A stretch of DNA of 35,694 nt from an uncultured Clostridia bacterium (GCA_934167305.1 CAKPKQ010000012.1:1-35694), one strand, 5' to 3'. Positions 25,614-33,802 are shown, counted from the first letter of the stretch. Translations and numbers: made by a program. The notes: generated by a model not told the origin, from the sequence alone.

Positions 25614-26081
25614 ATGGATATTACAATTGATGTTGGTGGTTACAAACTAAATGTTAGAGCAGGTGTAGTTATAATGCACAATAACAAAATTCTATTACAT
25701 AGAAACATAAACTCAGATCATTATGCAATGATAGGTGGAAGAGTTGAAATTGGTGAAAATTCAGAGCATACAATAAAAAGGGAAGTAAAAGAAGAACTTG
25801 GAAAAGAAATTGAAATAACAGGATATGTATCAACAGTAGAAAATTTCTTTGAAATGAAAGGTGCAAAATATCATGAGATAATGTTTATATACAAAGCAGA
25901 ATTTGTAAATGACGAGGACAAGAAATTAGAAGACACCTTGCAAAACATAGAAGGAAAAGATTATTTGCAATATGAGTGGATTGACTTAGATAAAATAGAC
26001 GAATACCCATTAAGACCGAATGTATTAAAAGAAGTGCTGAAAGAAAGTAAATTTCCAGTACACAAAATAAATATTGATTAA
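25614..26081 (+). CDS. Nudix hydrolase
   Basis: 155 aa. The Nudix box is readable as G-x5-E-x7-R-E-V-x-E-E-L-G beginning at GRVEIGENSEHTIKREVKEE. It would cleave a nucleoside diphosphate linked to another group, with Mg2+ bound by the REVKEE helix. The substrate is unknown. GGAGAG precedes the start. A second Nudix gene begins 15 bp after its stop. Confidence 0.88.
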   Translation: MDITIDVGGYKLNVRAGVVIMHNNKILLHRNINSDHYAMIGGRVEIGENSEHTIKREVKEELGKEIEITGYVSTVENFFEMKGAKYHEIMFIYKAEFVNDEDKKLEDTLQNIEGKDYLQYEWIDLDKIDEYPLRPNVLKEVLKESKFPVHKINID

Positions 26082-26096
26082 AAGGAGAAATATATA

Positions 26097-26627
26097 ATGC
26101 CTGAATTGTGGGATATATATGATGAAAATAAAAATAAAACAGGAAGAACAGCAATAAGAGATGTAACTATACTGCAAAAAGGTGAATATCATATAGTTGT
26201 AACAGGAATTATACTAAATTCTAAAAATGAAATTTTGATTAGTAAAAGAGCAATGAATAAAAAGTTTGGTGGAATGTGGGAGTGCAATGGTGGTTCAATA
26301 TTAGCAGGCGAAACTAGCAAGGAAGGAATATTAAGAGAGCTAAAAGAAGAACTTGGAGTTACTTTTAAACCAGAAGAGGCTATATTTCTAAAAGAAATAA
26401 AAAGAAAAAGAGTACCTCAAAATTTCAAAGATTTGTGGTTATTCATAAAAGATATTAATATAGAAGATTTGACATTTCCTGATGGTGAAGCAACAGAAGC
26501 TAAATGGGTTAACATAGATGAATTTATTAGAATGTTTAATAATAATGAAATTATTCCAACAGTTGATTTTGGAAGGAAAGAATATGAAGCTGCATTAGAG
26601 AAAATATTTACTACAAATGAAATTTAA
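26097..26627 (+). CDS. Nudix hydrolase, isopentenyl-diphosphate-isomerase-like
   Basis: 176 aa. It begins ELWDIYDENKNKTGRTAIRD, which is the start of the IDI/YfcD-like Nudix branch, and has the Nudix box from GGSILAGETSKEGILRELKEELG. Such proteins are housecleaning hydrolases more often than true isomerases; the C-W pair of isomerases is not evident. Probably cotranscribed with the preceding Nudix gene. Confidence 0.85.
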   Translation: MPELWDIYDENKNKTGRTAIRDVTILQKGEYHIVVTGIILNSKNEILISKRAMNKKFGGMWECNGGSILAGETSKEGILRELKEELGVTFKPEEAIFLKEIKRKRVPQNFKDLWLFIKDINIEDLTFPDGEATEAKWVNIDEFIRMFNNNEIIPTVDFGRKEYEAALEKIFTTNEI

Positions 26628-26646
26628 TTAAGCTTATTAATAATAA

Positions 26647-26678
26647 AAAGGCCCCTGAAATTTCAGGGGCACTTTCTT
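26647..26678 (+). terminator. Bidirectional terminator
   Basis: GCCCCTGAAA/TTTCAGGGGC (26651-26670), flanked by AAAAAG and ACTTTCTT, between convergent genes. Confidence 0.85.
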
Positions 26679-26934
26679 AATAATCGGCACCGTGTTCACG
26701 ATTACGCTCGTACTCTGCTTCCAGACTGTAACAGTTGTTGTACACAGCGTCCAGTACGGGCTGGATTTCGTTCCGGTCAAGAGAATGACCAGGTTCAATA
26801 CGCACAGGGTTCAGCCAAACCTGAGCTACACGGATGCCATTCCGGGTGACATGGCAATGAGCGGGTTCGCGCCTGCAATCGCATTTCGTCTGATCAACCT
26901 CGATCTGAAGATTGTAGTTTACGCGGATTTTCAT
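26677..26934 (-). CDS. DUF4160-like protein, GC-rich
   Basis: 85 aa. EPAHCHVTRNGIRVAQVWLN, then HSLDRNEIQPVLDAV, match the DUF4160 pattern (PAHVHV...A.IWL.P......L...EL..I), a short protein found in toxin-antitoxin-like settings. Base composition is near 50% GC, far above the neighbours, and it uses in-frame CGG twice (codons starting on the minus strand at 26844 and 26775), which no AT-rich gene here does outside frameshift sites. AAGGAGG precedes the ATG, and TTGACA-N17-TATTAT on the minus strand (27010-26982) is its promoter. The composition suggests recent transfer. Confidence 0.7.
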   Translation of the reverse strand: MKIRVNYNLQIEVDQTKCDCRREPAHCHVTRNGIRVAQVWLNPVRIEPGHSLDRNEIQPVLDAVYNNCYSLEAEYERNREHGADY

Positions 26935-26981
26935 AACATGTCCTCCTTAAATTATTTATTGCAAAAAAATTGCTACAAATA

Positions 26982-27010
26982 ATAATAACACAAAAAAACG
27001 AGCATGTCAA
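26982..27010 (-). promoter_or_regulatory. Promoter of the DUF4160-like gene
   Basis: Minus strand: TTGACA (27010-27005), 17-bp spacer, TATTAT (26987-26982). Confidence 0.65.
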
Positions 27011-27027
27011 GTTTATGTAAACAATTA

Positions 27028-27056
27028 TTGCTAAAAATGGATAAATGTGGTATAAT
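27028..27056 (+). promoter_or_regulatory. Promoter of the GC-rich gene at 27134
   Basis: TTGCTA (27028-27033), 17-bp spacer, TATAAT (27051-27056) with an upstream TG. It leaves a leader of about 70 nt with the palindrome CTTCTTAAGAAG (27094-27105). Confidence 0.65.
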
Positions 27057-27133
27057 AAGTACATAGCCACTAGGCTAAATAAAATAAAACGGGCTTCTTA
27101 AGAAGTCAAGTCCTAAAGGGGCGGAAAGAAATC

Positions 27134-27466
27134 ATGAATATTCAGGAACTCAAGGCTCGCGCGATCAAGGTTGAAGATCAGATGAAGGTTTACTGGCCTC
27201 AGTTCAGCAGCCATGAGGAGGTTATTGACCTCAAGGCCCTTGAAACGGAAGACAAGAAGATGCAGTATTCGTATAACAATAGCGTTATCGCTTTTGTTGA
27301 CGAGAAGGGTGACTTGTATGTGATCCCGGATATTGGCATTCAGAAGATTCTGGCTAGCGAGGGCTATAGCAGGAAGTATTTCTACGTACCTTTCAGCAAT
27401 TGGGATTACCCGATTGAATATGAAGAAAAGTGGAAAGAACTTTGGAAATTCAAGAATAAAGAATGA
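27134..27466 (+). CDS. Hypothetical protein, GC-rich
   Basis: 110 aa, not recognised. It is soluble, with no signal or membrane segment; it starts with a helical region (NIQELKARAIKVEDQMK), and its end is rich in aromatic residues (FYVPFSNWDYPIEYEEKWKELWKF). A phrase SVIAFVDEKGDLYVIPD suggests a small beta sheet. Its composition (GC and codons such as CTC, GCG, ATC) contrasts with the AT-rich neighbours, although promoter and leader are AT-rich. GGAAAG is a weak ribosome binding site. It is followed by its own terminator and by a repeat element shared with the GC-rich gene at 30990. Confidence 0.65.
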   Translation: MNIQELKARAIKVEDQMKVYWPQFSSHEEVIDLKALETEDKKMQYSYNNSVIAFVDEKGDLYVIPDIGIQKILASEGYSRKYFYVPFSNWDYPIEYEEKWKELWKFKNKE

Positions 27467-27476
27467 TTTTACGGTA

Positions 27477-27503
27477 GAGGAGAGGGCATTGCCCCCTCCT
27501 TTA
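27477..27503 (+). terminator. Terminator of the GC-rich gene
   Basis: GAGGAGAGGG pairs with CCCCCTCCT (one mismatch) around CATTG, followed by TTTAT. Confidence 0.7.
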
Positions 27504-27510
27504 TCATTGT

Positions 27511-27587
27511 TATTGTATAGGAAAAATCAAAGATTTTTGCTATACAACAAGGCTAAGTTACCTTGGTCTATACGGGTTGCAAAGCCA
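27511..27587 (+). repeat. Dispersed ~78-bp element, copy 1 (after a GC-rich gene)
   Basis: A hairpin with nested arms TGTATAG/CTATACA and AAAAATC/GATTTTT is followed by TAAGTTACCTTGGT and GTTGC. The element aligns with 31274-31352, which likewise follows the terminator of a GC-rich gene. Confidence 0.6.
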
Positions 27588-27602
27588 CTTTTCTTATAAA
27601 TA

Positions 27603-27647
27603 AAAAAGTAGCAATGATAGAAAAAAATGTGTTCATTACTACTTTTT
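27603..27647. terminator. Bidirectional hairpin terminator
   Basis: AAAAAGTAG-C-AATGA pairs with TCATT-A-CTACTTTTT, with A-runs and T-runs at the ends. Confidence 0.65.
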
Positions 27648-27893
27648 ACGAAAAAAATAAATTATTTAAGTTATATAGAAAATAACTTAAGGAACAAACT
27701 AAAATATTCTAGTTGACATAAGTATAACATAAAATACAAATAAATGGTGTAAAACTTTGTCGAAAAAGTAAAAAAATACTAAAATATGGAAAAATACTTG
27801 CCAAAAAATAAATAATAACATATAATTTTAACATGATATTTTAATTCAAAAAAATTATTTCAAAAATTTTTGTTCTAAAGGAGAAATCAAAAG

Positions 27894-29432
27894 ATGTTAT
27901 CAATTACAAAAAGTATGGCCTTGCACGGACTAGAAGGCTTTTTAATTGACGTGCAAGTTGACATATCAAGTGGTATGCCATCATGGGATATTGTTGGACT
28001 TCCTGATGTGAGCGTAAAAGAGGCAAAAGAAAGAGTAAGAACAGCGATAAAAAATTCTGGTTATGAATTGTTTAGTAGAAAAATAGTTGTAAATTTAGCA
28101 CCAGCAAATATAAAAAAAGAAGGATCAATATTTGACCTACCAATTGCAGTAGGAATTTTAAAAGGTTTAGAAGCTATAACACAACCTCAAAATGAAGATA
28201 TTTTAATGATAGGAGAATTATCATTAAATGGCAGTTTAAATCCAATAAATGGAGCATTACCAATATGTATTGAAGCAAAAAAGCAAGGAATAAAGAAAAT
28301 AATTTTACCAAAACAAAATGAAAAAGAAGCCTCTATAATTGATGGAATGGAAATACTAGGTGCAAATGATTTAACTGAAGTAGTTCAATATTTAAATGGA
28401 GATATAAAAATAGAAAGCTTATCAACAAATTGGGAAGATTGTTTGAGACTAGGAAAAGAAAAAATATTGGATTTTGCAGATGTAAAAGGGCAAGAAAGTG
28501 TAAAAAGAGCAGTTGAAATAGCGGCAGCTGGACGGACATAATTGTCTTTTAATTCGGTTCACCTGGATCACGGAAAAACAATGATAGCAAGACGAATACC
28601 ATCAATATTACCAGACTTAACTTTTGAAGAAGCTTTGGAAATTACCAAGATTCATAGTATTGCAGGAATTTTAAAACAAGATATACCAATAATTACAACA
28701 AGACCATTTCGCTCACCACATCATACAATATCTGGGGTGTCCTTGGTAGGTGGAGGGAGAATACCAAAACCGGGAGAAATAAGTTTAGCTCATTATGGTG
28801 TGCTATTCTTGGATGAACTACCAGAATTCAACCAACACTCATTAGAGGTGTTGAGAGGTCCTTTAGAAGATGGAATTGTAACAATAAGCAGAGTAAATGG
28901 AAGTTTTACATACCCATGTGAGTTCATGTTCGTATCATCAATGAATCCATGTCCATGCGGATTTTATGGTTCAGCAGATAAAGAATGTACATGCACACCA
29001 CAAGCAATATCGAAATATATGGGGAAAATTAGTGGGCCATTATTAGACAGAATTGACATACAAATAGAAGTAAGCCCTGTAAAATATGAAAAACTTGGAA
29101 ATGACGAAATTCCAGAAAGTTCAGATATAATAAAGAAAAGAGTAAACAATGCAAGAAAAATTCAAATAGAAAGATATAAACAAGAAAATATTTATTCAAA
29201 CTCTAGTCTAACGCCAAAACTAATTTCAAAATATTGTAAATTAGACAGTGAAGGAAAGAAAATATTACAAACAGCATTCGAGAAAATGGGACTAAGCGCA
29301 AGAGCATATGGCAGAATTTTAAAAGTAGCAAGAACAATTGCAGACTTAGATAATTGTGAAAACATTCAAAAAACACACATTGCAGAAGCAATACAATATA
29401 GAAGCTTAGACAAGAAGTATTGGAAGAATTAA
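27894..29432 (+). CDS. comM: YifB/ComM-type AAA+ Mg-chelatase-like ATPase, interrupted at its Walker A
   Basis: The N-terminal S5-like domain (SITKSMALHGLEGFLIDVQV) and the C-terminal ATPase (ALEITKIHSIAG, GVLFLDELPEF as Walker B, the NPCPCG signature, LLDRIDIQIEV sensor region) are intact. The gene is about 510 residues, as expected. At 28533, 28555 and 28571 a single extra C stands before GGA, GGT and GGA. Removing the three restores GGHNCLLIGSPGSGKTM, a perfect Walker A. As written, frame 0 stops at TAA 28539-28541, and downstream residues read out of the P-loop. Three insertions together keep the length in frame. ComM is a hexameric helicase for branch migration during natural transformation. 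It precedes dprA, the usual competence neighbourhood. Confidence 0.88.
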
Positions 29433-29454
29433 ATTTAAATTAATTTTATACAGA

Positions 29455-29615
29455 TAGTAGCAATATAATACTTTTCGTAGTGAGGCTGTGGGGACCAGCA
29501 AGCTAGAAGATGTTGCTAAATTTTTTCAAATCATTATTAATGTTTGCAAAAAATTGTTGCTACATCTTCTTGCGATGCTGGGATGGAACGAAGAAAAGTA
29601 CTTATATTGCTACTA
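29455..29615 (+). ncRNA. ssrS: Rod-shaped structured RNA, 6S-like candidate
   Basis: The two ends pair: TAGTAGCAATATAA with TTATATTGCTACTA, then TACTTTT with AAAAGTA. An internal loop of about 25 and 20 bases (GAGGCTGTGGGGACCAGC on one side, GATGCTGGGATGG on the other) is followed by AGAAGATGT/ACATCTTCT and a terminal stem. The length of about 160 nt and a single rod with a large central bubble match 6S RNA, which binds the housekeeping RNA polymerase. The family call is by shape only. The strand is assumed; the complement folds as well. It fills the gap between comM and dprA. Confidence 0.5.
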
Positions 29616-29640
29616 TTAAATTAAAATAAAGGAAAGAAAT

Positions 29641-30474
29641 ATGAAAATTTTATCTAAAAAAATTAAATTTTATCCAAAACGTTTGTTAAACATCCACAAC
29701 CCACCGTCAAAACTTTATGTAGAGGGAAATTACGAGTTATTAAACTCAAATTCAATAGCAATAGTAGGAACAAGAAAATGCACAGAATATGGCAAAAAAT
29801 ATTCTGCAAAATTTGCAAAAGAATTATCACGAAAAGGAATGTGCATTGTAAGCGGATTAGCAATTGGAATAGACACTGTAGCACATATAAATTCCATGGA
29901 AGAGCTAGGTAAAACAATAGCGGTAATAGGAAGCGGATTTAAGCACATATATCCTGAGGAAAATGAGTGGCTATTCCACAAAATAATAGAAAATGGTGGA
30001 TGTGTTATATCTGAATATCATCCGGATGAGGAAAAAGACATGGCAAATTTTCCAGCAAGAAATCGTATAATAAGTGGACTAGCTCTAGGTGTATTAGTAG
30101 TTGAAGCACCATATAGAGGTGGAAGTACAATCACAGCAAAACATGCAAGGATTCAGGGAAAGGAAGTATTTTGTATACCGAATAGATTAGGTGAGCCAGA
30201 AGGCTATAGTACAAACTGGCTAATACAAAATGGTGCAAACTTAGTAATGGAACCAGACGATATATTACAATACTACAAAATACAAGAAAACATATCAGTA
30301 CCAGAAGAATATGAAGAAATATATAATTTAGTAAACATACAACCGATTTCAGCAAACGAAATATGTAAAATAACAGGTAAAAAAATATCTGAAATAATGC
30401 AAATATTATTTATGCTCGAATTAGATGGATATATAAAATGCGTAGCAGGAAATAAATATATAAAAAAGGAATGA
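29641..30474 (+). CDS. dprA: DNA-processing protein DprA
   Basis: 277 aa. The Rossmann-like DprA core is complete: IAIVGTRKCTEYGKKY, IVSGLAIGIDTVAH, IAVIGSGFKHIYPEEN, NFPARNRIISGLA and GGSTITAKHA. A C-terminal winged-helix-like part (NEICKITGKKISEIMQILF) follows. It lacks the N-terminal SAM extension of longer homologues. DprA loads RecA on incoming single-stranded DNA during transformation. AAAGGAAAG precedes the ATG. yraN begins 5 bp after its stop. Confidence 0.95.
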   Translation: MKILSKKIKFYPKRLLNIHNPPSKLYVEGNYELLNSNSIAIVGTRKCTEYGKKYSAKFAKELSRKGMCIVSGLAIGIDTVAHINSMEELGKTIAVIGSGFKHIYPEENEWLFHKIIENGGCVISEYHPDEEKDMANFPARNRIISGLALGVLVVEAPYRGGSTITAKHARIQGKEVFCIPNRLGEPEGYSTNWLIQNGANLVMEPDDILQYYKIQENISVPEEYEEIYNLVNIQPISANEICKITGKKISEIMQILFMLELDGYIKCVAGNKYIKKE

Positions 30475-30478
30475 TATT

Positions 30479-30835
30479 ATGATAAATCAAAGGCAAGAAT
30501 TAGGAAAAGAGGGAGAAGATTTTGCAGCAGATTATTTATAAAAACAGGGGTATGAAATTATAGACAGAAACTTTGAATGTAAACAAGGAGAAATAGACAT
30601 TATCGCAAAAGAAAAAAACGAGTATGTATTTATTGAAGTAAAAACAAGGCAAAACTTTCACTATGGAATACCATGTGAAGCAGTAAATGAAAGAAAACAA
30701 AAGCATATATGGAACGCAACAAGATATTACATATATTCACATAAGTTAGAAGACCAATATATAAGAATAGATGTAATAGAAATTTACAAAAGAAAAGGAA
30801 AATTTTATTTACACCATATTAAACAAATAAAGTAA
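30479..30835 (+). pseudogene. yraN: YraN/UPF0102 nuclease-like protein with internal stop
   Basis: 118 codons in one frame, with TAA at codon 21 (30539-30541). The sequence on both sides is the UPF0102 family: LGKEGEDFAADYL then stop, KQGYEIIDRNFECKQGEIDIIAKEK, VFIEVKTR. At the stop most homologues have E or K, so GAA to TAA is the simplest change. Unlike the four other damaged genes in the window this one has no CGG or frameshift. A restart further down is not obvious. Either a recent nonsense mutation or a sequence error. The Holliday-junction-resolvase-like core (GEID...FIEVKTR) is preserved. Confidence 0.85.
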
Positions 30836-30905
30836 TATTTGACAAAAATGGATAAAACATAAAATGAGATGTGACAAATATAATTAAAACAAATAAACAA
30901 AACCA

Positions 30906-30934
30906 TTGACATTGTTGACATAATGTAATAAAAT
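30906..30934 (+). promoter_or_regulatory. Promoter of the small GC-rich gene at 30990
   Basis: TTGACA (30906-30911), 17-bp spacer, TAAAAT (30929-30934). A second TTGACA at 30915 lies close behind. Confidence 0.55.
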
Positions 30935-30989
30935 ATAAAATGTAGGTATAAACTATGACGTTAAAGCTTATGCTTAAGGAGGAAAAATT

Positions 30990-31238
30990 ATGGCAAGAGG
31001 AAGAGATTCTAGTTTTGACGGAAGCTTTGAGACTTCGCGGTATGCGGATGATTCGCTGGAAAAGACCATCGAAAGAGGGACTGAAAAGGGAATCTTTGTA
31101 TCTCCTACCGAGTCTGGCGGAGTACAGAAAACTACGTATACGGAAAAAGGCGAAAGAGTCGATAGGTGGGAACCAGGAAAACCCGGAGACTATCCTCATT
31201 ATGGAATTGACGAGGACGGAATCTTTTTCCACAAGTAA
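30990..31238 (+). CDS. Small hydrophilic hypothetical protein, GC-rich
   Basis: 82 aa, rich in G, E, D, S and T, without cysteine and without hydrophobic segments. It begins MARGRDSSFDGSFETSRYAD and ends DYPHYGIDEDGIFFHK. I do not recognise it. Composition and codons differ from the neighbours and resemble the other GC-rich genes at 26677 and 27134. It contains one in-frame CGG (31038). AAGGAGG lies 8 bp before the ATG, and the gene has its own promoter and a strong terminator. The overlapping longer frame starting at 30955 lacks a ribosome binding site and runs through the terminator, so it is not chosen. Confidence 0.7.
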   Translation: MARGRDSSFDGSFETSRYADDSLEKTIERGTEKGIFVSPTESGGVQKTTYTEKGERVDRWEPGKPGDYPHYGIDEDGIFFHK

Positions 31239-31240
31239 GC

Positions 31241-31279
31241 ATAACAAAAGGGCACCCAAATGGGTGCTCTTTTGTTATT
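31241..31279 (+). terminator. Strong terminator of the small GC-rich gene
   Basis: AACAAAAGGGCACCC pairs with GGGTGCTCTTTTGTT around AAAT. Confidence 0.85.
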
Positions 31280-31352
31280 ATATAGAAAAATCGAAGATTT
31301 TTACGTGTACAGCAAAGTTAAGTTACCTTGGTATGTGTAAATTGCGAAGTGA
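31274..31352 (+). repeat. Dispersed ~78-bp element, copy 2 (after a GC-rich gene)
   Basis: It shares AAAAATCGAAGATTTTT (one base different), TAAGTTACCTTGGT and ATTGCGAAG with 27511-27587 in the same order and spacing. The rest of the gap to 31472 shows no gene. Confidence 0.6.
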
Positions 31353-31471
31353 TTGTGTACATGTAGAAAAGAAAACATTTCATCTAAAAAAATAAGCAAT
31401 TCAATTTTCTATTAACCATTCCACCACTAACTGTATAAAATATATAAAACATAAAGTGAGGAGTGGTGGAT

Positions 31472-32431
31472 ATGATTAAAACAATAGGAAATACACCTTT
31501 AATAAAAATAAAATATGAATACGAAGGCAAAACAAATTATATATATACAAAACTAGAAAGTTATAATTTAACAGGAAGTATAAAAGATAGAGCAGCATAT
31601 TACATAATAACAAAGGCAAAACAAAGAGGAGAATTAAAAGATGGTATGCCAATAATAGAAGCAACAAGTGGAAATACTGGAATCTCTTTATCAGCATTAG
31701 GCAAATATTATCATCATCCAGTATATATTTTTATGCCAGATTGGGTTAGTAAAGAACGAGTTCAAATTATGCGAAGCTATGGGGCAAAAGTTATAACATT
31801 TTCTAAACAACAAGGAGGTTTTAGAAAATGTATTCAAGAGTCAAGGAATTTAGCTAAAAAGGTAAATGGATTCCTAGCAAATCAATTTGCTAATATGGAT
31901 AATGTTCTAGCACAGTATGAAACAACAGGTCAGGAAATTTTAAATCAAGTTCCAGAAGACATTGCAGGATTTGTATCAGGAGTTGGAACAGGAGGAACTT
32001 TAATGGGCATAGGAAAAAAGCTAAGAAGAAGGTATCCAGAAATAACTGTAACTGCAATTGAGCCTGAAAGTATGCCACTAATTTCAAAAAACAGAATAAT
32101 TAAACAACACAAGATAGAAGGAATAGGAGATGACTTTATTCCAGCCTTATTAGACAAAAATGAAATAGATAAAGTATTTTTAGTAAATGATGAAGACAGT
32201 ATAAATATGTCAAGAAAACTCGCACTAGACTTAGGAATAGGAGTCGGAATTTCATCAGGTGCGAACTTCTTAGGAAGTGTATTACTGCAAAAAGAAATAG
32301 CAGGGCCAGTAGTAACAATATTTGCAGATGACAACAAAAAATATTTAAGTACAGATTTGAGTAAACCAGTAGAAAAAAATGAAAAATATATATCTAATAA
32401 AATAAAATTATTAGGATATGAGGTAATATAA
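31472..32431 (+). CDS. PLP-dependent cysteine synthase family protein
   Basis: 319 aa from the ATG at 31472, 8 bp after GAGGAG. Fold type II PLP enzyme: IGNTPLIKI, the lysine in LTGSIKDRAA, the substrate loop EATSGNTGISL and the phosphate-binding loop GVGTGGTLMGIG. This is the cysteine synthase (CysK/CysM) branch, making cysteine from O-acetylserine and sulfide or a related reaction. The C-terminal loop is shorter than in classical CysK, so the exact substrate is open. It has no visible sulfur-metabolism neighbour. Confidence 0.88.
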   Translation: MIKTIGNTPLIKIKYEYEGKTNYIYTKLESYNLTGSIKDRAAYYIITKAKQRGELKDGMPIIEATSGNTGISLSALGKYYHHPVYIFMPDWVSKERVQIMRSYGAKVITFSKQQGGFRKCIQESRNLAKKVNGFLANQFANMDNVLAQYETTGQEILNQVPEDIAGFVSGVGTGGTLMGIGKKLRRRYPEITVTAIEPESMPLISKNRIIKQHKIEGIGDDFIPALLDKNEIDKVFLVNDEDSINMSRKLALDLGIGVGISSGANFLGSVLLQKEIAGPVVTIFADDNKKYLSTDLSKPVEKNEKYISNKIKLLGYEVI

Positions 32432-32511
32432 AAACTAAGAAAAAACGTTTTTTAATGCAATAACAAAAGTTAGATTTCCTTCATAAAATAATGTATGAAG
32501 GAGGAAATTGT

Positions 32512-33736
32512 ATGAAAAAAACGTTTAAATTATTGTCTATTATAATAATGTTAACAGTTGCAACAATATACACACTTCCAGCAAAAATACTAGCATTTGG
32601 ACCATCAAGTGAAACAATATATGAAGGAATTGATGTAAGCGAATTTCAAAGAAACATTGATTTTGAAAAGGTAAAAAAAGATGGAATAGAAGTTGTATAT
32701 ATTAGATCAAGTGAAGGAACAAACTACATAGATGCTAAGTTTGAGCAGAATTATAAAAGGGCCAGAGAAGCCGGACTAAAAATTGGATTTTATCATTATG
32801 TAGATGCAAGAAGTGTTAGTCAAGCAGAAAAAGAAGCACAATTTTTTGCATCAGTAATATCTGGAAAAATAGCTGACTGCAGATTAGCTATGGACTTTGA
32901 AAGCTTTGGTAGGCTAAGTAAAAAAGAAATAAACACAATAGGCTTAGCTTTTATGAAAAAATTAGAAGAATTAACTAAAAAAGAAGTTGTGCTATATAGT
33001 AATGCCTATACAGCAAGTCGTATTTGGGAAGGAGAAGTAACAAATTATCCCTTGTGGATTGCGCAATACGAGGTAAACAAACCAGAAAATAGTGGAACAT
33101 GGAAAAGTTGGGCAGGTTGGCAATATACAGATGTAGGCAGAGTAAGTGGAATTTCAAATAATGTAGACAGAGATAAATTTACTAAAGAAATATTTATGTC
33201 AGAAGGTACTCAAATTCCAGATACAGAAAAACCAAAACCAGACGAAGAAGATGACAAAACAACAACTAAAAAAATAAAAATAAAATGGGGAGACACATTA
33301 TCTCAGCTAGCTATAAAATACAACACAACAGTTGCAGAGCTTGTAAGGTTAAACAATATTCAGAATCCAAACTTGATATATGCAGGAAATTATTTAATAG
33401 TTCCTGTTAAAGGGGGAAATACAAGTAACACAACAATTTATACTGTTAAAAGAGGAGACACATTATATGAAATAGCTCAAATGTTTAATACAACAGTTAG
33501 TGAAATTGCACAAGAAAACAATATACAAAATGTGAATTTAATTTATCCACGGTCAAAAGCTAGTTGTAAATAGTAACTGTAAACACGACTGTGGACATAA
33601 GTTATACACAGTGAGAAGAGGAGATACATTATGGTCAATTGCAAGAAGATACAACACAACAATAGCAAATATAGTAAGGCTAAACCGCATACAAAATGCA
33701 AACCTAATATATCCCGGTCAAACATTCAGAATATAA
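32512..33736 (+). CDS. Secreted GH25 lysozyme with LysM repeats, interrupted by an in-frame CGG / +1 frameshift
   Basis: The start MKKTFKLLSIIIMLTVATIY (ATG 32512, AAGGAGG upstream) is a signal peptide. The GH25 muramidase domain (about 40-225) has D in YEGIDVSEFQ and the catalytic pair in AMDFES. Then come a PD-rich linker and LysM domains. Two are complete (IKIKWGDTLSQLAIKYNTTV; TIYTVKRGDTLYEIAQMFNT). In frame 0 the protein ends at TAG 33571-33573, just after LIYPR. Omitting the C at 33550 restores LIYPGQKLVVNSNC and a third LysM (YTVRRGDTLWSIARRYNTTI) ending with YPGQTFRI at 33736. The product would bind and cleave peptidoglycan at the cell surface. The short form would keep the catalytic domain and most of two LysM modules. 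Confidence 0.88.
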
Positions 33737-33802
33737 TGTCAGTTCGGGGACGTTTCTTTAACTGACATTTTTGTCAGTCGGGGGGACATATCTTAAACTA
33801 AC
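33737..33802 (-). repeat. REP-like palindrome cluster, left
   Basis: Two degenerate 31-bp units with arms TGTCAGTT/AACTGACA around a core like CGGGGACG (33737-33767; 33772-33802). They are inverted relative to the cluster at 34053-34141. The first unit begins directly at the LysM gene's stop codon. Confidence 0.75.

Larger units (their letters stand above)
27467..27893. other. 427-bp gene-free stretch: terminator, repeat element, long hairpin
   Basis: It holds the terminator of the GC-rich gene, a repeat element (27511-27587) and a second hairpin (27603-27647), all listed separately. The last 240 bp are very AT-rich leader of comM with no clear feature besides AAAGGAG before its ATG. Confidence 0.6.

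Noticed and set aside
26692..26982. Plus-strand frame opposite the DUF4160-like gene
   Set aside because: No ribosome binding site; the minus-strand frame has AAGGAGG, a TTGACA/TATTAT promoter and a recognisable family pattern.
27511..31352. Integron attC sites behind the small GC-rich genes
   Set aside because: The shared element does not show the paired core sites (GTTRRRY / RYYYAAC) and no integron integrase is seen.
30955..31395. Longer reading frame overlapping the small GC-rich gene
   Set aside because: It lacks a ribosome binding site at its start and runs through a strong terminator. The 82-aa frame has AAGGAGG and ends just before that terminator.
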